Program-made: the position numbers and the translations under genes
DNA from: Mesostigma viride
Lineage: Eukaryota; Streptophyta; Mesostigmatophyceae; Mesostigmatales; Mesostigmataceae
Assembly (NCBI GenBank): GCA_009746045.1
Contig: RPFO01000080.1
Location: forward strand, 7,614,616 to 7,668,139
Length of the DNA: 53,524 bases
Direction of reading: 5' to 3'
Part shown: piece by piece, positions 12,280 to 22,309 of the stretch
Numbering within the stretch: the stretch's first letter is position 1
Layout of the letters: every line of letters starts with the position of its first letter
The notes under the pieces: model-generated
The model's database searches: none
Told to the model about the DNA's origin: nothing
What the model saw: only the letters and a program-made list of their open reading frames with translations

Positions 12280-12489
12280 GTAGAGTTTCAACGGGCAAGT
12301 TGCAAACACGCACGTTACTTGATTTTGACAATACGCACGTATTTCACAACCTGGCGCGTGTGCAATCCCGTGGGAGGCACGCCAGATAGCCCCCCAGGGC
12401 AGCGTGCGGCTGCCTAGATAGATGTAGTAGTTAGAATGCTGTTAGATAGATGTAGTATGTAGCCGATGTAGATAGATTAGACCGGTAGA

Positions 12490-12633
12490 ACTGTTTGCAC
12501 CCATCCATCCATCCATCGGGGTTAATGCTCCGTGACTCCCCAACGGGAGCACGAGTCTAATTAATTAACGAGACTAATTAATTAATTAAATAATTAATTA
12601 ATTAATTAATTAATTAATTAATTAATTAATTAA
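12490..12633 (+). repeat. Retroelement 3' end with stem-loop and TTAA-type tail
   Basis: CCATCCATCCATCC, then the stem-loop CTCCCCAACGGGAG (12536-12549), then a long (TTAA)n/(AATT)n tail to 12633. The same order occurs at 31686-31770 and, in variant form, at five other places in the window, so I read it as a 3' end of a non-LTR element family. Confidence 0.65.
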
Positions 12634-12637
12634 TTAA

Positions 12638-14720
12638 CCCTTAAACTGTACTGAGTCCGTTTTCGTGGCGCCAGTTGAACTCGCGCCACTCTAACGGACT
12701 GAGTTTGTGGCAGAACCAGGCGCCGCGCCAATAATAATTTAACGGTCAAACCTGGGGGGATCGAAAGATCTAGACGTAAGCTATGCCTGGCGCTATTCAG
12801 ACCGTATTTTGGACACCTGGCCAGGGAGATATGCTTGAGCAAAGTTAGGGGGGTACCATGGTCCAACGGGACCGACGTGCATGAAAAATATTGACGCGCA
12901 CGGCTATGGCGGTGCACGCAACTGACTGGTACGAGAGAATGGCTTGACATAATGGACTCAAATTTTGTAGGCATGATTTTCAAGTCCTAAAAACGTTTTA
13001 TCCCCAGCCATGGAACGTTTGAAGATGCGTAGATGGGTCATCGGGGTGCTGGTCGGCGCAGCAAATCATGTCGGCGGCCAGGCGGTGACAGTGCGAGTGC
13101 TGCATGTTGCTAGGCGGAAATTTTCGAGGTATTTGCGCATGGATAAACCTTTGACGTTGTTCCCAACCAGATTTGCTAGAATTGGCAGCCAGGAAAGGCT
13201 CGAGGCTACGTCCATGAATCGGGCGTGCTGGCTCCCGCAGGAAAGGTAATCTGCTGTTCCGACCTGGTACGTTCTAGCCTCCTAGCGTGTTCCGTTAACC
13301 GTATATGGTTGTATTATCGTTTATAACTAATATCAGGGTTATAATCGAGGGCTTGTGATTGTCATTTTGTTGTTTTGCTCCCTCTACGCATCGGCTTGTC
13401 ATAGTTGTGGAATACCATCAGGTCAAGCAGATTTTGGACCATGTTTGGTCGCTGTTAGCTGAGGCTGCAACGGAAATAGCGTGATAACGGTTGGTATTGG
13501 TTAGTAATATGGTAAAGGTGATTACCCAATGCTTTTCCTGGCTCAAACAGCCCGAGACAAGTTCTTTTCTGACCAGTTTTAGGCATGGCTTCTTGTTTTG
13601 CTGGCCAACGCCCACCTTCTGATTTTGCATCCATTGCATGTGACAAACATGGAGATACCCAATACCTGTTTGCATGGAAGCATTACCAACTTGTTCATTT
13701 TGTTTTCTTTATTGTTGCATAGAACGTGGAGGTGTTTTGTCATTCATCGGGTGGGTTAGTGATGTAGCTCCTTGCCACCCCTTTGACGCGCGCTTGAGGC
13801 CTTGATTAATGAGCCTTTCACCTATTTTTTAGCATGGTCTTGTGTCTTATATGCTGGCTTATCTCAGCTTCCACGCTGGGCCAGTGGCTGGCCTCGACGA
13901 CGACGACGCCCGCCGCCAGCGTGCCATGCAGCCCTTGTCAGCCCGCAGCCCGGCTGGCCGCGCATGGGCTGAGGCCAATGGCCGCACGACCCGCACGTTG
14001 GCAGCTGGCACCCAGCTGACAGGGCCTTGTAGGAGGCAGGATCTGCGCACCCAGAGGCGCAATCCGTAGTTTGGCACATAGCCAGGTAGCCCAATTGACA
14101 GTTAGCTACACCCTTGGCTAGTCTTGCGCTATGTATACCGCACGCGCGCGCTAGTGCCATTTTGGCCCCTTGCGGCATGTTGGCATGTGTTATATGGCAT
14201 GGTCTCTTGTTTTATCACCTGGGTATGGTGCATGATGCCCTATTGGGCATCCCTTGTTGTTTCATGCCAATTGGAATAAAGTTTTGTGTTGTTATGCTAC
14301 CATTTATACCCCTGCCAGCTGGCACCGTTATAACGGTGCCAGCTGGCTTTGGCCATTTTGTAGCTAGCGTCCACAGTTTTGTGACATTTCATGTTGTGAA
14401 TGCATTGATGGCATGTCTATGATTATAATAACCTGCCTTTAAAAGGCCAGGGCCAACTGATTTGTGTAAATGGTCGATAATGCATTATATATGCCGTCTC
14501 CAACCCCATGTGCACTGTACCCCCCTGAGGGTGGTGCTATTTTTAGCAGGTGTAGGGCATGGATATGTGACCAACCAAATTTCCCAAACATTATTTGATA
14601 TAAAAGCATCCTTGGTTCCAAGGGTGGGCCAGAAAATGTTATTTGGCTAGTTACTCTCAGGCGCACAAAGATACCCAAACTCAGTCCGTTCTCGTGGTTC
14701 GAGTTTTGACAGTTGAAGGG
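12638..14720. mobile_element. piggyBac-like element 1 (TTAA target)
   Basis: The left end reads TTAA then CCCTTAAACTGT, the right end ACAGTTGAAGGG then TTAA (14721-14724). TTAA duplications with CCC/GGG termini are typical of piggyBac. Subterminal motifs containing GTCCGTT and CGTGG occur near both ends in complementary arrangement. I see no transposase; the interior holds only short frames, so it would be non-autonomous. Confidence 0.55.
13842..14069 (+). CDS. Possible small ORF, unrecognised
   Basis: A 75-codon frame with GLDDDDARRQRAMQPLSARS and an A/R-rich tail. GC-rich relative to its surroundings, which are AT-rich, but I do not recognise it. It lies inside the piggyBac-like element 1 and could be a captured exon or chance. 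Confidence 0.2.
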   Translation: MSYMLAYLSFHAGPVAGLDDDDARRQRAMQPLSARSPAGRAWAEANGRTTRTLAAGTQLTGPCRRQDLRTQRRNP

Positions 14721-14724
14721 TTAA

Positions 14725-15367
14725 TACCATGAGCACATTCCTAAGCTTGCCCCCTGCAAATGGGGCAGAACCACGAAAAACAAATGCTAGATGCTTGAAG
14801 AAAACAACCACCAACTCTTCAACCACTATGAGCAGGTATGACCGCTTGCGGGAATCACTCATAGCCAACACCATGTCATGACGCTTATGGATAAAAGGTG
14901 CATCCTTCCGTTCATAGCCATAACGACCTTATCCCTGTCATCTAGGAAGTACAAGCCATGTTTACTGATTAATGGAGGCTAAACAGGTGGGGATGTGATA
15001 AGTAACTCACATATTCTCACCATACAACAACCTTGTTTTCCAGCAGGCTGAAGAGCCATGACAGGCATTTATGAGCTCGCTAGCTCCTTGCAACGGTGAT
15101 GCCGCTCCCAGGCAGCTAGGGTCCTTGACTACGCAATATAGAATGTCTACCGTGTGAAAACCTCCATACAGGAAGCGTAGCAAAGCCAGATAACTGCCCG
15201 ATCAAATCTGGGTAGCTTTAGGAAGCATGGCATACGCAGCGAAAGGAAAACCATTGAAAGCTGCGGAAAATCTGATAGCACAACTGCAACAATTGTGGAG
15301 AACAAAATAGCAAGAAGAACCCAGAAACGGCGCCAAAAGTTTCATGCCAGCGCAAACAGACTGCCTT
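14725..15367. other. Gene-free stretch
   Basis: I see nothing convincing between piggyBac-like element 1 and the next retroelement tail. Short minus-strand frames (for example at 14647-14874) have no recognisable motif. Confidence 0.5.
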
Positions 15368-15513
15368 TCTAGACTAGATAGCTTAGAGTTAGGTTAGTTC
15401 AATTACGCGGCTTCCTCCACTCCACCCATCCATCATGGAATATGTGCTACATGATCTCCCAACGGAGGCATGTTATAATTTAATTTAATTTAATTTAATT
15501 TATTTTAATTTAA
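15368..15513 (+). repeat. Retroelement 3' end with (TTAAT)n tail
   Basis: GTTAGGTTAGTTC, CCACCCATCCATC, the stem CTCCCAACGGAG (15456-15467) and then (AATTT)n. It matches the 3' ends at 37530-37660 and 46490-46632 in order and sequence. Confidence 0.7.
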
Positions 15514-15911
15514 CCCATAGTCCGCTGACCCATTTTTGGCACTTTTATACCCCTGAAAATGAATAAAATCATAACTCACAGGCCACAACTCCAAATACCC
15601 CCGACCAAGATGCTAGGAATATCTTAGTTGGATAGTCCAATGGGGGTTTCCTTGGGTCAGACCACCGGGATAACCCATTACCCCTATATAACGTGCTCAT
15701 ACATGTGCGTGGGTTACGCGCGCGAAAACAGCTATCTATGACATGCAGCACAATAATGCATTATAACAAGCTATCAAAGGCTGCCAAAAGTGCTGGAATA
15801 CAAACACGTTGCTTACCCGCACTGACGGAGTGGTATACTCCAAAGAAATGCCCAAAACTGGGCACTTTCAGGGCTAATACCACTCTTTACAACAGGCATG
15901 GAACTTGCTGA

Positions 15912-17720
15912 AATATTGAATTGAATTGAATTGAATTGTAACATAACTCCGTTGGGAGTATATGTAGCACATAGCCCAGAGAAGGGGCATATGGCCTATC
16001 ATACATTCTAAGCTACTTCCTGCAAGGGTGGGAATGTAAACAACACTTGCTCTAGGTGCGCTAGGGCACCTGCACCACCCAGAGTTTCAGGCAACACCCA
16101 GCGAAGGGGAGCCTGTCATAGGTGGGGAAGATCATCATGGCTATACAAGAGCTAGGACATGGCCGCTTCTCTACAGAGAGCATCTCTCTGCATGGCATAG
16201 CATGGCGAAATTCTTAATGCAACATCCATGGGTCCCGTTATAGGCAGGGCTTGGCTAAATTCTGTAGACAACATCCATGGGGGCCATTATGGGCGCACAT
16301 GCGCGTGGGCCACATGCTAGGCTAAGCCTGACTAATCTACACTACTGGTATGAATTCCCTAGTCTGAGGTGGCAGGAGGGGGCTGCCAGGGCTTGTGGTC
16401 AACGTGGATGACCGCCCCCTCCAGTATACCGGCTTCCCCCCTGCGCTGTGCCGGAGCTGAAGGTAGGTCGGCCATAGCTCGCGTCGCCGCTGTTGCTGGG
16501 CCAGGGTCAAGTCGTCGTCCAGCGTGAAGCGAGTCCTCGAGAGCTTCTTGCGGCATTTAAGGAACGACAGCTTGTCCGCCATGTACTTAAAGGTGAGGAG
16601 CACGGGTGCCGGGCCAGCCTTCCCCGCGCGCGGGGGAGGCGGACAGCCGACATGTCCAGCTCACCAGTGAGTAGCATGGGGGCAAGAATGTCGCGCTTAA
16701 ATGCCTCAAGAAGGCTCGTGGAGGTCTCACCTGCCGGCTGGGCGAAGTGCTTGACGATGACATTGTGGCTGCGCCGGGCGATGTCGGCTTCCTCGCGAAG
16801 GTCGAGGGCTTGTTGCTTGAGTTGTGCCGAGATGGTGGAGGTGGTGGAGGTGGTGTGCTGCTTAAGCAAGTCCGCCCAGGTGGAGGGAGCATCGCCGGCC
16901 GAGCCAGCAGACGCCGGCTGGGCGGCGATGTCCTTTACCGCCTGGGCGGTGAGGCCGGCGGTGTCATGCAAGCTCTCAAGGGCGTTGGCGGTGGCTTGAA
17001 GGCGGCGGTCGAGGTCGAGGAGCTGGGCTTTGATGTCGGCAGTGGAGGCGGAAACGGCAGTGGAGGTGGAGGCGGCGGCGGTGGAAATGTGAGGAAGTTC
17101 AGCAGTCAGCGTGCCGCCGATTGCTGCTATGTCGGCAGCAAGGGGGGTCACGTGCTGCTGAAAGGCTTCCGTGAGGATGGAGCGGAGGGTGGGGGCGGAA
17201 AGGGGTGAAGCCCAGATCTCGGCGTCAGAGCGCTGGAGAAGGGAGTTGAGGATGGCATGCTGGAGACGGGGGCGGTAGCCGCCGACCAGATGGTAGACGT
17301 TGCCCACGCGGCTGCCGTCCGGGGCGAGGAGGCGGTTGGTGGAGAAGAGATGGAGGCACAGGTCGTTAAGCGAAGCGTAATCCCCGAAGAAGATGCAGCG
17401 CATAGCATCGGTCGGAGAAATGGTGGCCCAGTCGTAATCTGCGACCTTGAAAGGCCGGGGACGAAAGCTCGGTTCTGGGTATGAAGACCCTTCTGTGGCG
17501 TCGGCTGGGCGGGTGCGCTTGGGGTCAGGCGATGCAGATGGCGAGGCGTTAAGCCCGGGGGGTTGCTGGACGACCACCAGTGCACGACTAGTGTCATCGC
17601 CGCCTGCCGGACCTGATGGCGAAGCTGCAGCCGGAGGTGCAGGCGTATTGTCATTGCCGAGCGCAGCCGCCAGGCTGCGTTGCGTCGAGGCGCGTTTGGT
17701 CGCCATATATTGCGTTTTAG
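15912..17720 (-). mobile_element. ORF1-only (half-LINE) retroelement, copy 3, most complete
   Basis: Read on the minus strand: ORF1 (17706-16359), a 3' UTR of about 400 bp, the stem ACTCCCAACGGAGT (15959-15946) and an (ATTCA)n tail at 15937-15915. No endonuclease or reverse transcriptase frame is present between ORF1 and the tail. This is the order expected of a half-LINE such as mammalian HAL1, moved by a partner element's ORF2 protein. Confidence 0.7.
16359..17706 (-). pseudogene. LINE ORF1-like RNA-binding protein, two frameshifts
   Basis: The ATG at 17706 opens a 399-codon frame. Residues 1-75 are P/A/S-rich and disordered. About 80-180 form a domain (DYDWATISPTDAMRCIFFGD, GNVYHLVGGYRPRLQHAIL) I do not recognise. 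About 190-300 are heptad-like and A/S/T-rich, suggesting a coiled coil. Then HNVIVKHFAQPAGETSTSLL and RLPRARG begin the RRM-like part. One missing base near 16622 (compare the copy at 9200) shifts the frame to 16603-16337, which continues with MADKLSFLKCRKKL and DDDLTLAQQQRRRELWPTYL. A second slip near 16425 separates the last VIHVDHKPWQ. The family role is RNA binding in a retrotransposon ribonucleoprotein. Confidence 0.75.
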
Positions 17721-18689
17721 ATTCGGAAAATTATATCAGCATGTGCGTCTTAGAAAGACGAAGCGATAGTGATATTCACGGCTAAATTCGGTGCTCAAAC
17801 GTGAAAGTTATGAGCTCCGACAGCCATGGCTACCTCGTGGCCGGAAATCGTGTCCATTGTCACCAACATGCTGCGGTCAATTTTCCGTGTAGGATACGCT
17901 GAAATATGCTGAAATATGCATGGATAAAATCGTCATTCATAATGCATGGGATACGTATTCCGCTGCAAACAACACGCAAATACGTTGTCGTACCTGGCTC
18001 GTTCATGCCCTACCCGGATTCCGCTGGCCGGGACCCTCATATCTCACACATACGGATGCTCTACAGGCAAAGGCCGCCATAGCCGCATACTTCATGATCC
18101 GCCATGGCTACCAGGTCGATGTTCCGTGCAAAGATGGCCACTAAACTGGTCCGCATTCTCAGCAAACGCTGCAGCTGACGTCCCTTACCCAAACTGGATG
18201 CCCGGGCTGGCGCAGATTGCCCGGACATAGGGAGAAAATCGACCTATGAAAAGCTATGACTCATCTGGAACTGACGACCAGGAAAGTCATATTTTCCTGC
18301 CTGTATTTTCCTAACCCTATAAATCTGGCGGTGCCTGACCTACGAAAATCATGCATCGTCATTCTGAGCAACATTCTGAACCGTTTCAAGCCGTGAGACG
18401 CAAAAATTTCGTGACAGCGGCACGTTGGCAGCCATATCTCATTACGCGCGCGCGCGAGCGAAATTTTCCCGCCAAAGTCACGTGATACATTCTCAATGCA
18501 CGTTGTAATTACCAGGCTATGGCGAATATTACCCCCAAACCTACGCATCACCTTCGTCCCTAAGTGTTCCCAGACCCACCGGACCACTGACATCCGTCAC
18601 CGGTGGCGCGGCGCTCACGGCGCGGCGCGAAATTCGACCGTTAGTCAAACTACCCGACAGGTCGGGTAGTTTACGGACTATGGGTTAAT

Positions 18690-20390
18690 TAAAATTAATT
18701 TAATTTATTTTGTTTTTTGCTGCCTTTTAAAATTAAAAATTAAATTAACCCGTGTTTTTTGTTTTAGAACGCAATATACTGCGTTGTGAGCTATTTATAG
18801 AACACGTCATAACATCTAGGGAAATTTTTTTTCATAGTCATGTGTATACTTTCCTGAAAGCCCATAAATCAACAGATTTTTTGAGCTACTCAGACCTACA
18901 AAATGCTAATGCATGAGAGAGATACACTGGTTTGAATACAGGGGGGTCTGACCATGACCGCGATTTGTTGACCCTAGGTCACAAGTCATGTGCTTATTCA
19001 CAAATGGTTCATGAAAAAAATCTGGCTTCTTGCACGAGCTATGGGCAACATTTGCAGGCTCTGTGGAAAAAAACTCAGGCCCATTGGGCCACTGCAGCTA
19101 TTTTTCATCAGCATCACAAACACAACGCAGTACAACCCAGTGGGAAAAATGAGAGCCCTTCACAACATGACACAACAACACGAGCCCCATAAACGGGGCC
19201 ATAATGAGCTAGGAGGGTCAAAACGTTGAAAATAGGTGTTGTATAAGTTACACAGCATCAAACATGCAACAAACATCATGACTGGATGACCTAATATGAC
19301 TGAATCAGGCAGCCATAGCCAAAGCATAATCCACTCTCACAACGTGTTGAGCACATGCCTCGTGGGAAGGGAGGTGCTGGGTTTTCATTCCATAACGCGT
19401 GCAATACTGAAAGAAAGAGGCACGTGTAATGCAAGGCTTGGATAGGTTGAGTGATCCATGAGCTTACATGCAGGCAAAGATGACGCTGGAATGCATGCTA
19501 GCAAATGGTGGCAAGATGCTAACACACATGATTATACACCATGATTATGGGCACCTAGCTGATCTTCTTGCACAATCAACGCAGTATAAACCATCAATAT
19601 CCAATCATCACGATATATGCACGGCTTGACGACGTATACATCACCTAAATACTGCACAACTGCAACCTGCTATGGCTGACATGCAAGCAACGTCGAGTAG
19701 GATGGCGGTCTTAGAGAGGCTGGGCAGAGGTCGGTAGAAATAAGTGGAAAACTGGCAGAAACTAGGTAGAAACACGATATACTTACGCCTGCAAGCACTA
19801 TTGAGCCGGTGGCAGAGGCCATTTCCAGGAAAATACAGCATACCGTAGCAATAGCCACGGTCACACCTTACGCTATTTGCAGGCACCATCATGCCTGCAA
19901 GCTACCCAATAAAAGTCTGCACACATCTCGGTTTAGCCGAGAGTCCGGGCGTTCGGAATGAATAAACATGTGTTAAGAAGTCGAAACACCATGGAAATAC
20001 CAAGCATGGTGCCGCAGCAGACCCGAGTCTTGCCGTAATAATATGCATGCCGGTTTCCAGGGTTTCCGCATGGAAGTTGGGTGAGAAACTGGAAAAAACT
20101 ACGTTTCCTTTGCCCCAGTACCTCAAAAAACTCGTAGAAACCTTATTATCAACCTTTGAACGCATCATCATGGTCATACCACCCACCAGCCACTGAAATT
20201 CGCGCGAAAACTGGCGAGATCTACATGCCGCCATCGCCGTCGTCTTCACCTTCGTCCCGCGAAAATGCCTGATTTCAGTGGTACATATTTGTTTGCAGCT
20301 GTCACAAAAAAAATCCAAAAAATACCAGCTGTCACAAAAAGAATCCAAAAAGTACCCTGCCGCCAGATTAACCGGAGTTGAGTTGAGTTT
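18690..20390. other. Gene-free AT-rich stretch
   Basis: No coding region, RNA gene or bounded element is recognisable between piggyBac-like element 2 and the SINE-like copy at 20.4 kb. The only open frames are short and AT-rich. Confidence 0.55.
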
Positions 20391-20427
20391 ATTCCGGCGC
20401 CGGTGGTCCGACAGGGTTATTTCATGT

Positions 20428-20592
20428 TGTTGTTGTTGTGTCCCACGCCGCACATGGGCAGCAGAGAATCTCTAGTGAATATGTGGATTAACCGGCGTGT
20501 GACTACCTTCATTTTGGATTTGCTGATAGTCATTTCCCATTTCACCTCTCTGGTCTATAATTGGATAATAAATATACCCATTTCCCCGAAAA
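20428..20592 (+). repeat. SINE-like repeat, copy 2 with head
   Basis: The head (TGTCCCACGCCGC, GGGCAGCAGAGAATCTCTAG) is joined directly to the body that ends ACCCATTTCCCCGAAAAA. This copy suggests that the head seen in the foldback at 5.5 kb and the body at 5.66 kb are parts of one unit of about 165 bp. Confidence 0.6.
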
Positions 20593-20787
20593 AATATGTG
20601 GATTAACCGGAGTGGGCACTACCGCATACTTCGAAGAAGCGGGTGCGCTGCATGGTACGGAGGACGGCCTGGACGGAAATTCGCATCCGTCCGCGTGAGT
20701 TGGCTCTACAGGTTTCCATGCCACTGCATTTTTCGGAATGGCACGTTTGTGTGCAGCGACAATTGTGAAAGAGAGACAGAGCGTGGG

Positions 20788-21197
20788 CCACTGTAGCAAG
20801 CAGTTCCCAACTGCTCTGTTGACGAACAGGTTTGAACCGAAACGCAGGCAGCTATGGTGGGTGTCGTTACTCACTGAAGCATTTTGACGAGCATTTTGCT
20901 ACTGGCGTGTGCCACACCCATCGGGCAAACTACCCTTTCCCGTAACGCCTCGAAGAAATACCAAACACACGTGAGTTACGTTGAAACACGCCAATGCAGC
21001 GCATGTTTACCACACACCCGACCGCATGATGCTTTCATGGCACTCGCTCGTCTACTCGTTACGACGGACTCGGTTTCATCGATTACTTGCACCGTTGCCC
21101 AGTGTAGACGCGGTTGACTCGGACCGTAAAGAAAATTGTTCAACGCGCATTGTTCACGGTCGTCGACAAGGCCGGGTTGTACAGACCCTGCATGTGG
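20788..21197 (+). repeat. Repeat R, truncated copy R1
   Basis: Near-identical to 26607-27010 and to the inverse of 44690-45080. It ends inside the first 207-bp unit, just after CAGACCCTGCATGTG. Confidence 0.85.
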
Positions 21198-21422
21198 TTA
21201 AACATCATGGCTGACGCGGTCTTCAGAAGGGGTCTACTGACATCGCAAGACTTGGGAATGCCCCCGTCCTCCGTGGCACACTTCGGGCATCTGTTACATA
21301 TGACTCGGCCGCCAACTATGACTCTGTCCGACCCCCAACTATGGCTCGGCCGTCAGGCCGCCTGTGTGACTGTACACCTTGCTCCCGGAGAAGACGTGCT
21401 CGTGAACAACCGACAGCGTCAA

Positions 21423-21647
21423 TGGGCACCCTCAGAAGTCAGAAACGACAGTCCACGTGCGGAGCTGGCACCGCCGTTGACAGTCCGAATTCGCGTAAAA
21501 AACTCCCGCCAGAACTGGACCCGAGCAACTGTCCTCATATGGATGGTGCGTCGCCCGTGGCGGCGACCGGACTCGCGCGTCTCGCCATCGCTGACGGGGT
21601 CGTTCTTGTATACATTGCGTGATCGCCCGCGTTGATCAGACGAGGTG
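21423..21647 (+). repeat. Shared upstream block P1
   Basis: This block is repeated inverted at 42544-42832. Shared stretches include ACGACAGTCCACG, CGCCATCGCTGACGGGGTCG and GATCGCCCGCGTTGATCAGA. It lies just upstream of the EsV-1-7 gene; the other copy lies just upstream of the unrecognised gene at 40.9-42.6 kb, in the same relative orientation. It may be a shared promoter or 5' region. Confidence 0.8.
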
Positions 21648-21731
21648 CCGTCGGGTCCTTGTAGCCGTTTCAGCGAGGCAGTGATACATCTAGACCGCAG
21701 GTGAACAATCTCGTCCGAGGTTTTCTGACGG

Positions 21732-22304
21732 ATGACTCAACTCTCCCCTTCTTGCTCACGAAGCCTTGCTTGCCTGACTCTTCGCCATCTTCTGCCACTG
21801 CGTCGCCGTTGTCATGGCCCTTGCTCCACGACTCGCCCGCAGGTGCCGGTCAGACGACGTATCCCGACGACGTCGGCGATGGCACGCCGTCCCCGACAGT
21901 GTGCCCACCCAGGGTGCGACGTCCGCGCGAGCTTCGCCGGCGAGGGCGCGGTGGCCGCCGAGCTCTGTCTCAGGCACGCTCGCCCCGGCATGGTGCGGGT
22001 GGCGGGCAGGCCCCGTCTCATGCCCCGTCCCCGTTACGATCACACGTACTGTGACCACCGTGGGTGCGCCCGCCGCCCAACCTTCCGCTATGTCGGCGCG
22101 GCGGTCGCCTCGTCCTGTGAGTGTCACAGGAGGACCGGCATGGTGCGTGTGGCGGCCCCGCCCCGGCCCCAGCCCCCGCCCCTACGTTGCTTCCACGGAG
22201 GGTGCAATGTCCTCCCAACATTTGGCTATGACGGCGCGGCGCTTGCCCAGTACTGTGTGCAGCACGCTCGTCCCGGCATGGTGTACATTGGGGGCAGGGG
22301 GTGA
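21732..22304 (+). CDS. EsV-1-7 repeat protein (three repeats)
   Basis: The frame has three copies of C-x4-C-x16-C-x2-H, the exact spacing of EsV-1-7 repeats: CAHPGC...LCLRH, CDHRGC...CECH and CFHGGC...CVQH, each followed by R-x-GMV. Linkers between repeats are 20-24 residues, longer than the usual 12. The repeats start near residue 57. The ATG at 21879 gives a compact protein of about 141 residues; the longer 190-codon reading is possible, but a pyrimidine-rich stretch and CAG at 21841 could be a splice acceptor. EsV-1-7 proteins include a brown-algal developmental regulator; the fold is presumed zinc-binding and the biochemical role is unknown. It stops 30 codons after the last H, with no further domain. 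Confidence 0.8.
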   Translation: MTQLSPSCSRSLACLTLRHLLPLRRRCHGPCSTTRPQVPVRRRIPTTSAMARRPRQCAHPGCDVRASFAGEGAVAAELCLRHARPGMVRVAGRPRLMPRPRYDHTYCDHRGCARRPTFRYVGAAVASSCECHRRTGMVRVAAPPRPQPPPLRCFHGGCNVLPTFGYDGAALAQYCVQHARPGMVYIGGRG

Positions 22305-22309
22305 TCCCA

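Larger units (their letters stand above)
10260..12353. mobile_element. hAT-like element with broken transposase
   Basis: The ends are perfect inverted repeats of 17 bp (CAGGTTGTGAAATACGT at 10260 and its complement ending at 12353). The flanks share GCGTGTGC, directly adjacent on the left and 2 bp away on the right, so the target duplication is 6 or 8 bp. A BED-finger transposase fragment lies inside on the minus strand, which supports the hAT assignment. Other repeats are nested in it (10327-10791, 12079-12279). Confidence 0.65.
15514..18684. mobile_element. piggyBac-like element 2 (TTAA target) with nested retroelement
   Basis: The left end is TTAA (15510-15513) then CCCATAGTCCG; the right end is CGGACTATGGG then TTAA (18685-18688). 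The inverted ends agree over 11 bp. The inner right side has the palindrome CCCGACAGGTCGGG (18651-18664). The interior contains the complete ORF1-only retroelement in minus orientation. No piggyBac transposase is recognisable. Confidence 0.55.

Noticed and set aside
21756-22221. Minus-strand frames opposite the EsV-1-7 gene
   Set aside because: Antisense shadows; the plus frame has exact repeated Cys/His spacing.
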